Below, piece after piece: positions 10,737-23,513 of a stretch of 64,000 bases of DNA. Location of the stretch: positions 124,001 to 188,000 of the forward strand of contig NW_027476320.1 of assembly GCF_051020955.1 (NCBI RefSeq), in the 5' to 3' direction. Source of the stretch: Megalopta genalis. Its lineage: Eukaryota > Arthropoda > Insecta > Hymenoptera > Halictidae. The position numbers were made by a program, and so were the translations under genes. The notes under the pieces were generated by a model. That model was not told the origin of the DNA. It did not search any database and saw only the letters and a list, made by a program, of their open reading frames with translations. Position 1 is the first letter of the stretch. Each line of letters starts with the position of its first letter.

Positions 10737-13490
10737 CTTCAAATCCATGCGAAACAAATGATTTACCTACAAACACTTGGGATATAAGTGATATAGCAGG
10801 AAATGTAGACGAATCAAACGTGGAAGCTTCAAAATCCATGCGATACATATCATTTAACTTCAAATCGATACGAAGTAGAAGACTTAGCTTCAAATCCATG
10901 CGAAACAAATGATTTATCATCAGATACTTGCGATATAACTGATATAGCTTCAAATGCAGGGGAAACAAACGAGTTAGCATCAAATCCATGCAAAACACAT
11001 GATTTAGCTGCAAATCAATGCGATGTAAAAGGTTTAGCTTCAAATCCAAGCGGGACATATGATTTAGCATCAGATACTTGCGATATAACTAAAATAGCTT
11101 CAAATGCAGGGGAAACGAACGAGTTAGCATCAATTCCATGCAAAACACATGATTTAGCTTCAAATCAAAGCGATGTAGAATGTATATCTTCAAATCCGAA
11201 CGAAACACATGATTTAGCTTCAAATCAATGCGATGTAGAAGGTATAGATTCAAATCCAAGCGCAACACATGATTTAGCTTCAAATCAATGCGATGTAGAT
11301 GGTTGAACTTCAAATCCATGCGAAACAAATGATTTACCTACAAACACTTGGGATATAAGTGATATAGCAGGAATTGCAGACGGATCAAACGGGGAAGCTT
11401 CAAAATCCATGCGATACATATCATTTAACTTCAAATCCATGCGAAGTAGAAGGCTTAACTTCAAATCCATGCGAAACAAATGATTTAGGTTCAGATACTT
11501 GCGATACATTGATATTGCTTCGAATGCAGGCGAAACTAACGAGTTAGCTTCAAAGCCAAGCGAATCACATGATTTAGCTGTAAATCAATGCGATGTAGAA
11601 AGTTTAGCTTCAAATCCATGCGAGACAAATTATTTAGCATCAGATACTTGCGATATAACTGATATAGCTTCAAATGCAGGGGAAACAAACGAGTTAGCAG
11701 AAAATCCATGCAAAACACATGATTTAGCTTCAAATCAATGCGATGTAGAAGGTTTAGCTTCAAATCCATGCGAAACAAATGATTTAGCTTCAAACACTTG
11801 TGATATAAGTGATATAGCTGCAAATGCAGACGAATGAAACGGGATAGCTTCAAAATCCATGCGATACATATCATTTAGCTTCAAATCGATACGATGAAGA
11901 AGGTTTAGCTTCAAATCCATACGAAACAAATGATTTAGCTTCAAACACTTACGATATAAGTGATATAGCATCAAATGCAGGGGAAACAAACGAGTTAGCA
12001 TCAAATCCATGTGAAACAAATGATTTAGCATCAGATACTTGCGATATAACTGATATAGCTTCAAATGCAGCGGAAACAAACGAGTTAGCATCTAAACCAT
12101 GCAAAACACATGATTTAGCTTCAAATCAAAGCGATGTAGAAGGTATAGCTTCAAATCCAAGCGAACCACATGATTTAGCTACAAAGCAATGCGATGTATG
12201 AAGGTTTAGCTTCAAATCAAAACGAAAAACATGATTTAGCTTCAAATCAATGCGATGTAGAAGGTATAGATTCAAATCCAAGCGCAACACATGATTTAGC
12301 TTCAAATCAATGCGATGTAGAAGGTTTAGCATCAAATCCATGCGAAACAAATGATTTAGCTTCAAACACTTGTGATATAAGTGATATAGCTGCAAATGCA
12401 GACGAATCAAACGGGATAGTTTCAAAATCCATGCGATACATATCAATTAGCTTCAAATCGATACCATGTAGAAGGTTTAGCTCCAAATCCATGCGAAACA
12501 AATGATTTAGCATCAGATACTTGCGATATAACTGAAATAGCTTCAAATGCAGGGTAAACAAACGAGTTAGCATTAAATCCATGCAAAACACATGATTTAG
12601 TTTCAAATCAATGCGATCTAGAATGTTGAGCTTCATATCCATGCGAAAGAAATGATTTAGCTTCAGATACTTGCGATATAACTGATATAGCTTCAAATGC
12701 AGGGGAAACAAACGAGTTAGCTTCAAATCCATGCGACACACATGATTTAGCTGCAAATCAATGCGATGTAGAAGGTTTATCTTCAAATCCATGCGAAAAA
12801 AATTATTTAGCATCAGATACTTGCGATATAACTGAAATAGCTTCAAATGCAGGGGAAACAAACGAGTTATCATCAATTCCATGCAAAACACATGATTTAG
12901 CTTCAAATCAAAGCGATGTACAAGGTATATCTTCAAATCCAAACGAAACACATCATTTAGCTTCAAATCAATGCGATGTAGAAGGTATAGATTCAAAACC
13001 AAGCGCAACACATGATTTAGCTTCAAATCAATGCGATGTAGAAGGTTTAGCTTCAAATCCATGCGAGACAAATGATTTAGCATCAGATACTTGCGATATA
13101 ACTGAAATAGCTTCAAATGCAGGGGAAACAAACGAGTTAGCATCAATTCCAAGCAAAACACATGATTTAGCTTCAAATCAAAGCGATGTAGAAGGTATAT
13201 CTTCAAATCCAAACGAAACACATGATTTAGCTTCAAATCAATGCGATGCAGAAGTTATAGATTCAAATCCAAGCGCAACACAAGATTTAGCTTCAAATCA
13301 ATGCGATGTAGAAGGTTTAGCCTCAAATCCATGCGAAACAAATGATTTACCTACAAACACTTGGGATATAAGTGATATAGCAGGAAATGCAGACGAATCA
13401 AACGTGGAAACTTCAAAATCCATGCGATACATATCATTTAACTTCAAATCGATACGAAGTAGAAGGCTTAGATTCAAATCCATGCGAAAG
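10737..13490. repeat. Domain I macro-repeat, copy 3 (partial, about 2.75 kb)
   Basis: This copy matches copy 2 at an offset of 4,806 bp from about 10,737 until about 13,490. There the unit order diverges: copy 2 continues gaaacaaatgatttagcat, while this copy continues gaaagaaatgatttagctt. The right end overlaps an 841-bp-offset duplication, so this copy was probably truncated by a later rearrangement. Confidence 0.75.
11532..12511. repeat. 980-bp sub-block, copy 5 of 5
   Basis: Matches 6726-7705 at +4,806 bp inside the partial macro-repeat copy 3. A private change, aaattatttagc near 11,627, replaces aaatgatttagc. The 31-bp unit is at 12193. Confidence 0.75.
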
Positions 13491-13620
13491 AAATGATTTA
13501 GCTTCAGATACTTGCGATATAACTGATATAGCTTCAAATGCAGGGGAAACAAACGAGTTAGCTTCAAATCCATGCGACACACATGATTTAGCTGCAAATC
13601 AATGCGATGTAGAAGGTTTA
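12885..13620. repeat. 841-bp-offset tandem duplication, left copy
   Basis: About 735 bp here reappears 841 bp downstream, sharing rare variants such as gatgcagaagttatag (13249 region) and acacaagatttag (13281 region). The offset is 28 x 30 + 1 because the period includes one 31-bp unit (aaaatccatgc). The boundaries are where unit sequences stop agreeing. Confidence 0.75.
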
Positions 13621-14337
13621 GCCTCAAATCCATGCGAAACAAATGATTTAGCATCAGATACTGGCGATATAACTGATATAGCTTCAAATGCAGGGGAAAC
13701 AAACGAGTTAGCATCAAATCCATGCAAAACACATGATTTAGCTTCAAATCAAAGCGATGTACAAGGTATATCTTCAAATCCAAACGAAACACATCATTTA
13801 GCTTCAAATCAATGCGATGTAGAAGGTATAGATTCAAAACCAAGCGCAACACATGATTTAGCTTCAAATCAATGCGATGTAGAAGGTTTAGCTTCAAATC
13901 CATGCGAGACAAATGATTTAGCATCAGATACTTGCGATATAACTGAAATAGCTTCAAATGCAGGGGAAACAAACGAGTTAGCATCAATTCCAAGCAAAAC
14001 ACATGATTTAGCTTCAAATCAAAGCGATGTAGAAGGTATATCTTCAAATCCAAACGAAACACATGATTTAGCTTCAAATCAATGCGATGCAGAAGTTATA
14101 GATTCAAATCCAAGCGCAACACAAGATTTAGCTTCAAATCAATGCGATGTAGAAGGTTTAGCCTCAAATCCATGCGAAACAAATGATTTACCTACAAACA
14201 CTTGGGATATAAGTGATATAGCAGGAAATGCAGACGAATCAAACGTGGAAACTTCAAAATCCATGCGATACATATCATTTAACTTCAAATCGATACGAAG
14301 TAGAAGGCTTAGATTCAAATCCATGCGAAAGAAATGA
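13387..14337 (+). other. Longest + strand open frame (316 codons), probably not a gene
   Basis: Acidic decapeptide repeat of the form x-x-x-[DE]-[LI]-[AS]-S-[ND]-x-x across one 841-bp duplication. It starts in and ends after 31-bp units (aaaatccatgc): the last 27 or so residues are read in a shifted frame rich in Ser, Arg, Phe and Lys before a stop. Starts and stops are thus created by length-variant units. No non-repeat sequence is present. Confidence 0.1.
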
Positions 14338-14461
14338 TTTAGCTTCAGATACTTGCGATATAACTGATATAGCTTCAAATGCAGGGGAAACAAACGAGTT
14401 AGCTTCAAATCCATGCGACACACATGATTTAGCTGCAAATCAATGCGATGTAGAAGGTTTA
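13726..14461. repeat. 841-bp-offset tandem duplication, right copy
   Basis: Partner of the block at about 12,885-13,620, carrying the same private variants. To its right, about 14,510-15,060 matches about 8,715-9,265 of macro-repeat copy 2 at an offset of 5,797 bp, so this duplication was inserted into a macro-repeat context. Confidence 0.75.
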
Positions 14462-15528
14462 TCTTCAAATCCATGCGAAAAAAATTATTTAGCATCAGAT
14501 ACTTGCGATATAACTGAAATAGCTTCAAATGCAGGGGAAACAAACGAGTTAGCATCAACTCCATGCAAAACACATGATTTAGCTTCAATCAAAGCGTTGT
14601 GGAAGTTATATCTTCAAATCCAAACGAAAATCATGATTTAGCTTCAAATCAATGCGATGTAGAAGGTATAGATTCAAATCCAAGCGCAACACATGATTTA
14701 GCCTCAAATCAATGCGATGTAGAAGGTTTTGCATCAAATCCATGCGAAACAAATGATTTAGGTTCAGATACTTGCGATACATTGATATTGCTTCAAATGC
14801 AGGCGAAACTAACAAGTTAGCTTCAAATCCATGCGAAACACATGATTTAGCTTCAAACACTTGGGATATAAGTGATATAGCTTCAAATGTAGACGAAACA
14901 AACGAGTTAGCTTCAAAGCCAAGCGAATCACATGATTTAGCTGTAAATCAATGCGATGTAGAAGGTTTAGCTTCAAATCCATGCGAGACAAATGATTTAG
15001 CATCAGATACTTGCGATATAACTGATATAGCTACAAATGCAGGGGAAACAAACGAGTTAGCATAAAATCCATGCAAAACACATGATTTAGCTTCAAATCA
15101 ATGCGATGTAGAAGGTTTAGCTTCAAATCCATGCGAAACAAATGATTTAGCTTCAAACACTTACGATATAAGTGATATAGCATCAAATGCAGGGGAAACA
15201 AACGAGTTAGCATCAAATCCATTCGAAACAAATGATTTAGCATCAGATATTTGCGATATAACTGATAAAGCTTCAAATGCAGGGGAAACAAACGAGTTAG
15301 CATCAAATCCATGCAAAACACATGATTTAGCTGCAAATCAATGCGATGTAAAAGGTTTAGCTTCAAATCCAAGCGAGACACATGATTTAGAATCAGATAC
15401 TTGCGATATAACTAAAATAGCTTCAAATGCAGGGGAAACGAGCGAGTTAGCATCAATTCCATGCAAAACACATGATTTAGCTTCAAATCAAAGCGATGTA
15501 GAATGTATATCTTCAAATCCGAACGAAC
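14462..15528. repeat. Domain I units, macro-repeat fragment and chimeric units
   Basis: The first 600 bp resemble macro-repeat copy 2 (offset 5,797), ending near 15,064 where gagttagcataaaatcc replaces gagttagcagaaaatcc. That change places a stop in the + frame. The remainder, about 15,065-15,528, is a mixture of pentamers resembling material at 1,180-1,500. Nothing other than 30-bp units is present. Confidence 0.65.
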
Positions 15529-16268
15529 CACATGATTTTGCTTCAAATCAATGCGATGTAGAAGGTATAGATTCAAATCAAAGCGCAACACATGATTTAG
15601 CTTCAAATCAATGCGATGTAGATGGTTTAACTTCAAATCCATGCGAAACAAATGATTTACCTACAAACACTTGGGATATAAGTGATATAGCAGGAAATGC
15701 AGACGGATCAAACGGGGAAGCTTCAAAATCCATGCGATACATATCATTTAACTTCAAATCCATGCGAACTAGAAGGCTTAACTTCAAATCCATGCGAAAC
15801 AAATGATTTAGGTACAGATACTTGCGATACATTGATATTGCTTCGAATGCAGGCGAAACTAACGAGTTAGCTTCAAAGCCAAGCGAATCACATGATTTAG
15901 CTGTAAATCAATGCGATGTAGAAGGTTTAGCTTCAAATCCATGCGAGACAAATGATTTAGCATCAGATACTTGCGATATAACTGATATAGCTTCAAATGC
16001 AGGGGAAACAAACGAGTTAGCATAAAATCCATGCAAAACACATGATTTAGCTTCAAATCAATGCGATGTAGAAGGTTTAGCTTCAAATCCATGCGAAACA
16101 AATGATTTAGCTTCAAACACTTTTGATATAAGTGATATAGCTGCAAATGCAGACGAATCAAACGGGATAGCTTCAAAATCCATGCGATACATATCATTTA
16201 GCTTCAAATCGATACGATGTAGAAGGTTTAGCTTCAAATCCATGCGAAACAAATGATTTAGCTTCAAA
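15529..16268. repeat. 1,833-bp-offset duplication, left copy
   Basis: About 740 bp shared with 17,362-18,101. Diagnostic variants are catgattttgcttc, the A unit ending aaatcaaagc, ggtacagatacttgc just before a 29-bp unit (15826), and cacttttgatataag near 16,118. The match ends where this copy continues with aaatcaaagc and the partner with aaacacttac. Confidence 0.7.
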
Positions 16269-16680
16269 TCAAAGCGATGTAGAAGGTATAGCTTCAAATC
16301 CAAGCAAAACACATGATTTAGCTTCAAATCAAAGCGATGTAGAAGGTATATCTTCAAATCCAAACGAAACACATGATTTAGCTTCAAATCAATGCGATGT
16401 AGAAGTTATAGATTCAAATCCAAGCGCAACACATGATTTAGCTTCAAATCAATGAGATGTAGAAGGTTTAGCATCAAATCCATGCGAAACAAATGATTTA
16501 GCTTCAAACACTTGTGATATAAGTGATATAGCTGCCAATGCAGACGAATCAAACGTGGAAGCTTCAAAATCCATGCGATACATATCATTTAACTTCAAAT
16601 CGATACGAAGTAGAAGGCTTAGATTCAAATCCATGCGAAACAAATGATTTAGCATCAGATACTTGCGATATAACCGAAAT

Positions 16681-17344
16681 AGCTTCAAATGCAGACGAAT
16701 CAAACGAGTTAGCTTCAAAATCCATGCGATACACATCATTTAGCTTTAAATCCATGCGAAGTAGAAGGCGTAACTTCAATTCCATGCAAAACACATGATT
16801 TAGCTTCAAATCAAAGCGATGTAGAATGTATATCTTCAAATCCGAACGAAACACATGATTTAGCTTCAAATCAATGCGATGTAGAAGGTATAGATTCAAA
16901 TCCAAGCGCAACACTTGATTTAGCTTCAAATCAATGCGATGTAGATGGTTTAACTTCAAATCCATGCGAAACAAATGATTTACCTACAAACACTTGGGAT
17001 ATAAGTGATATAGCAGGAAATGCAGACGGATCAAACGGGGAAGCTTCAAAATCCATGCGATACATATCATTTAACTTCAAATCCATGCGAAGTAGAAGGC
17101 TTAACTTCATATCCATGCGAAACAAATGATTTAGGTTCAGATGCTTGCGATACATTGATATTGCTTCGAATGCAGGCGAAACAAACGAGTTAGCTTCAAA
17201 GCCAAGCGAATCACATGATTTAGCTGTAAATCAATGCGATGTAGAAGGTTTAGCTTCAAATCCATGCGAGACAAATGATTTAGCATCAGATACTTGCGAT
17301 ATAACTGATATAGCTTCAAATGCAGGGGAAACAAACGAGTTAGC
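16681..17344. repeat. 1,592-bp-offset duplication, left copy
   Basis: About 660 bp shared with 18,273-18,936. It includes the C unit running into gacgaatcaaacgag, a 31-bp unit with aaaatccatgc, gatacacatcatttagc, and the 29-bp unit at 17149. A private difference is ggcgtaacttc here against ggcttaacttc in the partner. Confidence 0.7.
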
Positions 17345-17361
17345 ATAAAATCCATGCAAAA

Positions 17362-18101
17362 CACATGATTTTGCTTCAAATCAATGCGATGTAGAAGGTA
17401 TAGATTCAAATCAAAGCGCAACACATGATTTAGCTTCAAATCAATGCGATGTAGATGGTTTAACTTCAAATCCATGCGAAACAAATGATTTACCTACAAA
17501 CACTTGGGATATAAGTGATATAGCAGGAAATGCAGACGGATCAAACGGGGAAGCTTCAAAATCCATGCGATACATATCATTTAACTTCAAATCCATGCGA
17601 AGTAGAAGGCTTAACTTCAAATCCATGCGAAACAAATGATTTAGGTACAGATACTTGCGATACATTGATATTGCTTCGAATGCAGGCGAAACTAACGAGT
17701 TAGCTTCAAAGCCAAGCGAATCACATGATTTAGCTGTAAATCAATGCGATGTAGAAGGTTTAGCTTCAAATCCATGCGAGACAAATGATTTAGCATCAGA
17801 TACTTGCGATATAACTGATATAGCTTCAAATGCAGGGGAAACAAACGAGTTAGCATAAAATCCATGCAAAACACATGATTTAGCTTCAAATCAATGCGAT
17901 GTAGAAGGTTTAGCTTCAAATCCATGCGAAACAAATGATTTAGCTTCAAACACTTTTGATATAAGTGATATAGCTGCAAATGCAGACGAATCAAACGGGA
18001 TAGCTTCAAAATCCATGCGATACATATCATTTAGCTTCAAATCGATACGATGTAGAAGGTTTAGCTTCAAATCCATGCGAAACAAATGATTTAGCTTCAA
18101 A
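17362..18101. repeat. 1,833-bp-offset duplication, right copy
   Basis: Partner of 15,529-16,268. Its left part also repeats 17,149 onward at an offset of 510 bp (17 units), because the 29-bp units at 17149 and 17659 and their following D-E-A-B-C-D units match. Duplications of different sizes therefore overlap here. Confidence 0.7.
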
Positions 18102-18272
18102 CACTTACGATATAAGTGATATAGCATCAAATGCAGGCGAAACGAACGAGTTAGCTTCAAATCCATGCGAAACACATGATTTAGCTGTAAATCAATCCGA
18201 TGTAGAAGGTTTAGCTTCAAATCCATGCGAAACAAATGATTTAGCATCAGCTACTTGCGATATAACTGATAT

Positions 18273-18936
18273 AGCTTCAAATGCAGACGAATCAAACGAG
18301 TTAGCTTCAAAATCCATGCGATACACATCATTTAGCTTTAAATCCATGCGAAGTAGAAGGCTTAACTTCAATTCCATGCAAAACACATGATTTAGCTTCA
18401 AATCAAAGCGATGTAGAATGTATATCTTCAAATCCGAACGAAACACATGATTTAGCTTCAAATCAATGCGATGTAGAAGGTATAGATTCAAATCCAAGCG
18501 CAACACATGATTTAGCTTCAAATCAATGCGATGTAGATGGTTTAACTTCAAATCCATGCGAAACAAATGATTTACCTACAAACACTTGGGATATAAGTGA
18601 TATAGCAGGAAATGCAGACGGATCAAACGGGGAAGCTTCAAAATCCATGCGATACATATCATTTAACTTCAAATCCATGCGAAGTAGAAGGCTTAACTTC
18701 ATATCCATGCGAAACAAATGATTTAGGTTCAGATGCTTGCGATACATTGATATTGCTTCGAATGCAGGCGAAACTAACGAGTTAGCTTCAAAGCCAAGCG
18801 AATCACATGATTTAGCTGTAAATCAATGCGATGTAGAAGGTTTAGCTTCAAATCCATGCGAGAAAAATGATTTAGCATCAGATACTTGCGATATAACTGA
18901 TATAGCTTCAAATGCAGGGGAAACAAACGAGTTAGC
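18273..18936. repeat. 1,592-bp-offset duplication, right copy
   Basis: Partner of 16,681-17,344. It ends where gagttagcatcaaatcc replaces gagttagcataaaatcc, so this copy lacks the in-frame + strand stop of its partner. The + frame stays open from about 18,737 to 19,198 as a result. Confidence 0.7.
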
Positions 18937-21777
18937 ATCAAATCCATGCAAAACACATGATTTAGCTGCAAATCAATGCGATGTAGAAGGTTTAGCTTCA
19001 AATCCATGCGAAACAAATGATTTAGCATCAGATACTTGCGATATAAATGATATAGCTTCAAATGCAGCGGAAACAAACGAGTTAGCATCTAAACCATGCA
19101 AAACACATGATTTATCTTCAAATCAAAGCGATGTAGAAGGTATAGCTTCAAATCCAAGCGAACCACATGATTTAGCTACAAAGCAATGCGATGTATGAAG
19201 GTTTAGCTTCAAATCAAAACGAAAAACATGATTTAGCTTCAAATCAATGCGATGTAGAAGGTATAGATTCAAATCCACGCGCAACACATGATTTAGCTTC
19301 AAATAAATGCGATGTAGAAGGTTTAGCATCAAATCAATGCGAAAAAAATGATTTAGCTTAAGATACTTGCGATATATGTGATACAGCTTCAAATGCAGGG
19401 GAAACAAACGAGTTAGCATCAAATCCATGCAAAACACATGATTTAGCTTCAAATCAATGCGATGTAGAAGGATTAGCTTCAAATCCATGCGAAACAATTG
19501 ATTTAGCATCAGATACTTGCGATATAACTGATATAGCTTCAAATGCAGGAGAAACAAACGAGTTAGCATCAAATCCAAGCGCAACACATGATTTAGCTTC
19601 AAATCAATGCGATGTAGAAGGTTTATCTTCAAATCCATGCGAAACAAATGATTTAGCTCCAAACACTTGTGATATAAGTGATATAGCTGCAAATGCAGAC
19701 GAATCAAACGGGATAGCTTCAAAATCCATGCGATACATATCATTTAGCTTCAAATCGATACGATGTAGAAGGTTTAGCTTCAAATCCATGCGAAACAAAT
19801 GATTTAGCTTCAAACACTTACGATATCATTGATATAGCATCAAATGCAGGCGAAACGAACGAGTTAGCTTCAAATCCATGCGAAACACATGATTTAGCTG
19901 TAAATCAATCCGATGTAGAAGGTTTAGCTTCAAATCCATGCGAAACAAATGATTTAGCATCAGCTACTTGCGATATAACTGATATAGCTTCAAATGCAGA
20001 CGAATCAAACGAGTTAGCTTCAAAATCCATGCGATACACATCATTTAGCTTTAAATCCATGCGAAGTAGAAGGCTTAACTTCAAATCCATGCGAAACAAA
20101 TGATTTAGCTTCAAACACTTGTGATATAAGTGATATAGCTGCAAATGCAGACGAATCAAACGGGATAGCTTCAAAATCCATGCGATACATATCATTTAGT
20201 TTCAAATCGATACGATGTAGAAGGTTTAGCTTCAAATCCATGCGAAACAAATGATTTAGCTTCAAACACTTACGATATAAGTGATATACCATCAAATGCA
20301 GGCGAAACGAACGAGTTAGCTACAAATCCATGCGAAACACATGATTTAGCTGTAAATCAGTCCGATGTAGAAGGATTAGCTTCAAATCCATGCGAAACAA
20401 ATGATTTAGCATCAGATACTTGCGATATAACTGATATAGCTTCAAATGCAGGGGAAACAAACGAGTTAGCATCAAATCCATGCAAAACACATGATTTAGC
20501 TGCAAATCAATGCGATGTAAAAGGTTTTGCTTCAAATCCAAGCGAAACACATGATTTAGCATCAGATACTTGCGATATAACTAAAATAGCTTCAAATGCA
20601 AGGGAAACGAACGAGTTAGCATCAATTCCATGCAAAACACATGATTTAGCTTCAAATCAAAGCGATGTAGAACGTAAATCTTCAAATCCGAACGAAACAC
20701 ATGATTTAGCTTCAAATCAATGCGATGTAGAAGGTATAGATTCAAATCCAAGCGCAACACATGATTTAGCTTCAAATCAATGCGATGTAGAAGGTTTAAC
20801 TTCAAATCCATGCGAAACAAATGATTTACCTACAAACACTTGGTATATAAGTGATATAGCAGGAAATGCAGACGGATCAAACGGGGAAGCTTCAAAATCC
20901 ATGCGATACATATCATTAAACTTCAAATCGATACGAAGTAGAAGGCTTAGCTTCAAATCTATACGAAACAAATGATTTAGCTTCAGATACTTGCGATATA
21001 AGTGATATAGCATCAAATGCAGGCGAAACGACCGAGTTAGCTTCAAATCCTTGCGAAACACATGATTTAGCTGCAAATCAATGTGATGTAGAAGGTTTAG
21101 CTTCAAATCCATGCGAAACAAATGATTTAACATCAGCTACTTGCGATATAACTGATATAGCTTCAAATGCAGACGAATCAAACGAGTTAGCTTCAAAATC
21201 CATGCGATACACATCATTTAGCTTTAAATCCATGCGAAGTAGAAGGCTTAGCTTCAAATCCATGCGAAACAAATGATTTAGGTTCAGATACTTGCGATAC
21301 ATTGATATTGCTTCGAATGCAGGCGAAACTAACGAGTTAGCTTCAAAGCCAAGCGAATCACATGATTTAGCTGTAAATCAATGCGATGTAGAAGGTTTAG
21401 CTTCAACTCCATGCGAAACAAATGATTTAGCTTCAAACACTTACGATATAAGTGATATAGCATCAAATGCAGGGGAAACTAACGAGTTAGCATCAAATCC
21501 ATGAAAAACACATGATTTAGATGCAAATCAATGCGATGTAAAAGGTTTAGCTTCAAATCCATGCAAAACAAATGATTTAGCATCAGATACTTGCGATATA
21601 ACTGATATAGCTTCAAATTCAGCGGAAACAAACGAGTTAGCATCTAAACCATGCAAAACACATGATTTAGCTTCAAATCAAAGCGATGTAGAAGGTATAG
21701 CTTCAAATCCAAGCGAAACACATGATTTAGCTTCAAATCAATGCGATGTAGAAGGTATAGATTCAAATCCAAGCGCA
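18937..21777. repeat. Right part of domain I, shuffled units
   Basis: Pentamers and dimers continue without a clear multi-kb repeat. Landmarks are the sixth occurrence of the 31-bp gatgtatgaagg unit (19190), a passage matching 2,400-2,600, repeated occurrences of gatacacatcatttagctttaaatcc (near 20,035 and 21,207), and the 29-bp unit at 21296. No non-repeat DNA is present. Confidence 0.6.
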
Positions 21778-22625
21778 ACACATGATTTAGCTTCAAATCA
21801 ATGCGATGTAGAAGGTTTAGCTTCAAATCCAAGCGAAACACATGATTTAGCTCCAAATCAATGCGATGTAGAAGGCTTAGATACAAATCCATACAAAACA
21901 TATGATTTAGCATCAAACACTTGGTATATAAGTGATATAGCTTCAACTGCAGACGAAGCAAACGAGCTAGCTTCAAATCTATGCGATATAGAATGTTTAG
22001 CTTCAAATGCATGCGAAACTAATGATTTAGCTTCAGATACTTGGCGATATAAGTGATATAGCTTCAGATGCAGACGAAACAAACGAAGTATCTTCAAATC
22101 CATGAGAATCACATGATTAGGTTCAAATAAATGCGATTTCTAAGGTTAAGCTTCAAATACATGCGAAACAAATGATTCAGCTTCAGATACTTGAGATATA
22201 AGTGATATATCGTCAAATGCAGGCGAAACGAACGACTTTGCTTCAAATCCATGCAAACACATGATTAAGCTGCAAATCAATGCTATGTAGAAGGTTTAGC
22301 TACAAATCCATGCGAAACAAATGATTTAGGTTCAGATACTTGCGATATGAGTGATATAGCTTCAAATGCAGGCAAAACGAACGAGTTAGCATCAAATCCA
22401 TGCGATACACATGACTTAGCTTCAAATCAATGCGAAGTAGAAGGCTTGGCTTCAAATCCATGCGAAACAAATGATTTAGATTCAAACACTTGGGGTATAA
22501 GTGATATAGCTTCAAATGCAGACGAATCAAACGAGTTAGCTTCAAATCCATGCCATGTAGAAGGTTTAGCTTCAAACCCAGTCGAAACACATGATTTAGC
22601 TGCAAATCAATGCGATGTAGAGGGT
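21778..22625. repeat. 4,750-bp-offset duplication, left copy
   Basis: Matches 26,528-27,375 at +4,750 bp. The block carries unusually degenerate units: a 31-bp unit with gatacttggcgatataag near 22,040, gatttctaaggttaagc near 22,135, catgcaaacacatgattaagc near 22,250 and a unit with tgctatgtagaagg. Both copies lead into an 840-bp HOR. The right copy lacks two units (60 bp) at the entry point. Confidence 0.75.
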
Positions 22626-23114
22626 TTAGCCTCAAATCCATGCGAAACAAATGATTTAGCTTTAAATCCATGCCAAGTAGAAGGCTTAGCTTCAAATCCA
22701 TGCGATACAAATGATTTAGCATCAGATACTTGCGATATAACTGATATAATTTCAAATGCAGGGGGAACAAACGAGTTAGCATCAAATCCATGCAAAACAC
22801 ATGATTTAGCTTCAAATCAATGCGATGTAGAAGGTTTAACTTCAAATCCAGGCGAAACAAATAATTTGCTTTCAAACGCCTGTGATATAAGTGATATAGA
22901 TTCAAATGCAGACGAAACAGACGAGTTAGCTTCAAATCCATGCGAAACACATGATTTAGCTTCAAATCAATTTGAAGTAGAAGGATTAGCTTCAAATCCA
23001 TGCGATACAATTGATTTAGCAACAGATACATGCGATATAAGTGATATAGATTCAAATGCAGGAGAAACAAACGAGTTAGCTGCAAATCCAAACGAATCAC
23101 ATGATTTAGCTTGA
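22347..23114 (+). other. + strand open frame (255 codons) at the start of HOR copy 1
   Basis: The acidic decapeptide repeat runs from the degenerate entry block into the first three pentamers of HOR copy 1 and stops at gcttgaaat, a stop present in nearly every HOR copy. In later HORs the same frame is open for only about 82 codons. Confidence 0.1.
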
Positions 23115-23513
23115 AATCAATGCGATGTAGAAGGTTTTGCTTCAAATCCATGAGACACAAATGATTTAGATTAAGATACTTGCGATATAAGTGATACAGC
23201 TTCAAATGCAGACGAAACAAACGAGTTAGCTTCCAATCCAAGCGAATCACATGATTTAGCTTCATATCAATGCGTTGTAGAAAGTTCAGCTTCAAATCCA
23301 TGCGACACAAATGATTTAGCTTAAGATACTTGCGATATATGTGATACAGTTTCAAATGCAGGCGAAACAAACGAGTTAGCTTCAAATCCATGCGAAACAC
23401 ATGATTTAGCAACAAATCAATGCGAAGTATAAGGTTTAGCTTCAAATCCATGCGAAACACATGAATTAGCTTCAAACCCATGCGATACACATGATTTAGC
23501 AGCAAATCAATGC
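22674..23513. repeat. 840-bp HOR copy 1
   Basis: 28 units, starting with an A unit whose first base is c (caagtagaaggc) and ending in the E-like unit gatacacatgatttagcagc. It differs from most copies by gatatagattc in its second pentamer. The + frame contains in-frame stops (gcttgaaat, ccatgagac, gattaagat, gcttaagat, gtataagg); the - frame is open. Confidence 0.85.

Larger units (their letters stand above)
1..21777. repeat. Array domain I: mixed pentamers and E-A dimer runs
   Basis: This domain alternates A-B-C-D-E pentamers with stretches where E- and A-type units alternate, for example 121-300 (three E-A dimers in a row). Typical variants are A units containing ggtatatcttc or ggtatagattc and E units starting with aaaacacatg or gcaacacatg. 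Length-variant units are frequent: 31-bp units with aaaatccatgc (for example 1051-1081 and 1622-1652) and 29-bp units with gatacattgatattgc (for example 1743-1771). The right boundary is placed where a block shared with domain II begins, so it is approximate. The domain contains large macro-repeats, listed separately. Confidence 0.75.

Noticed and set aside
20830..20860. TATA-box-like tatataag in ggtatataagtgatatagc as a promoter
   Set aside because: It is a one-base variant of the C unit gatataagtgatatagc and recurs at other sites (21,92x, 26,67x) with no gene downstream.
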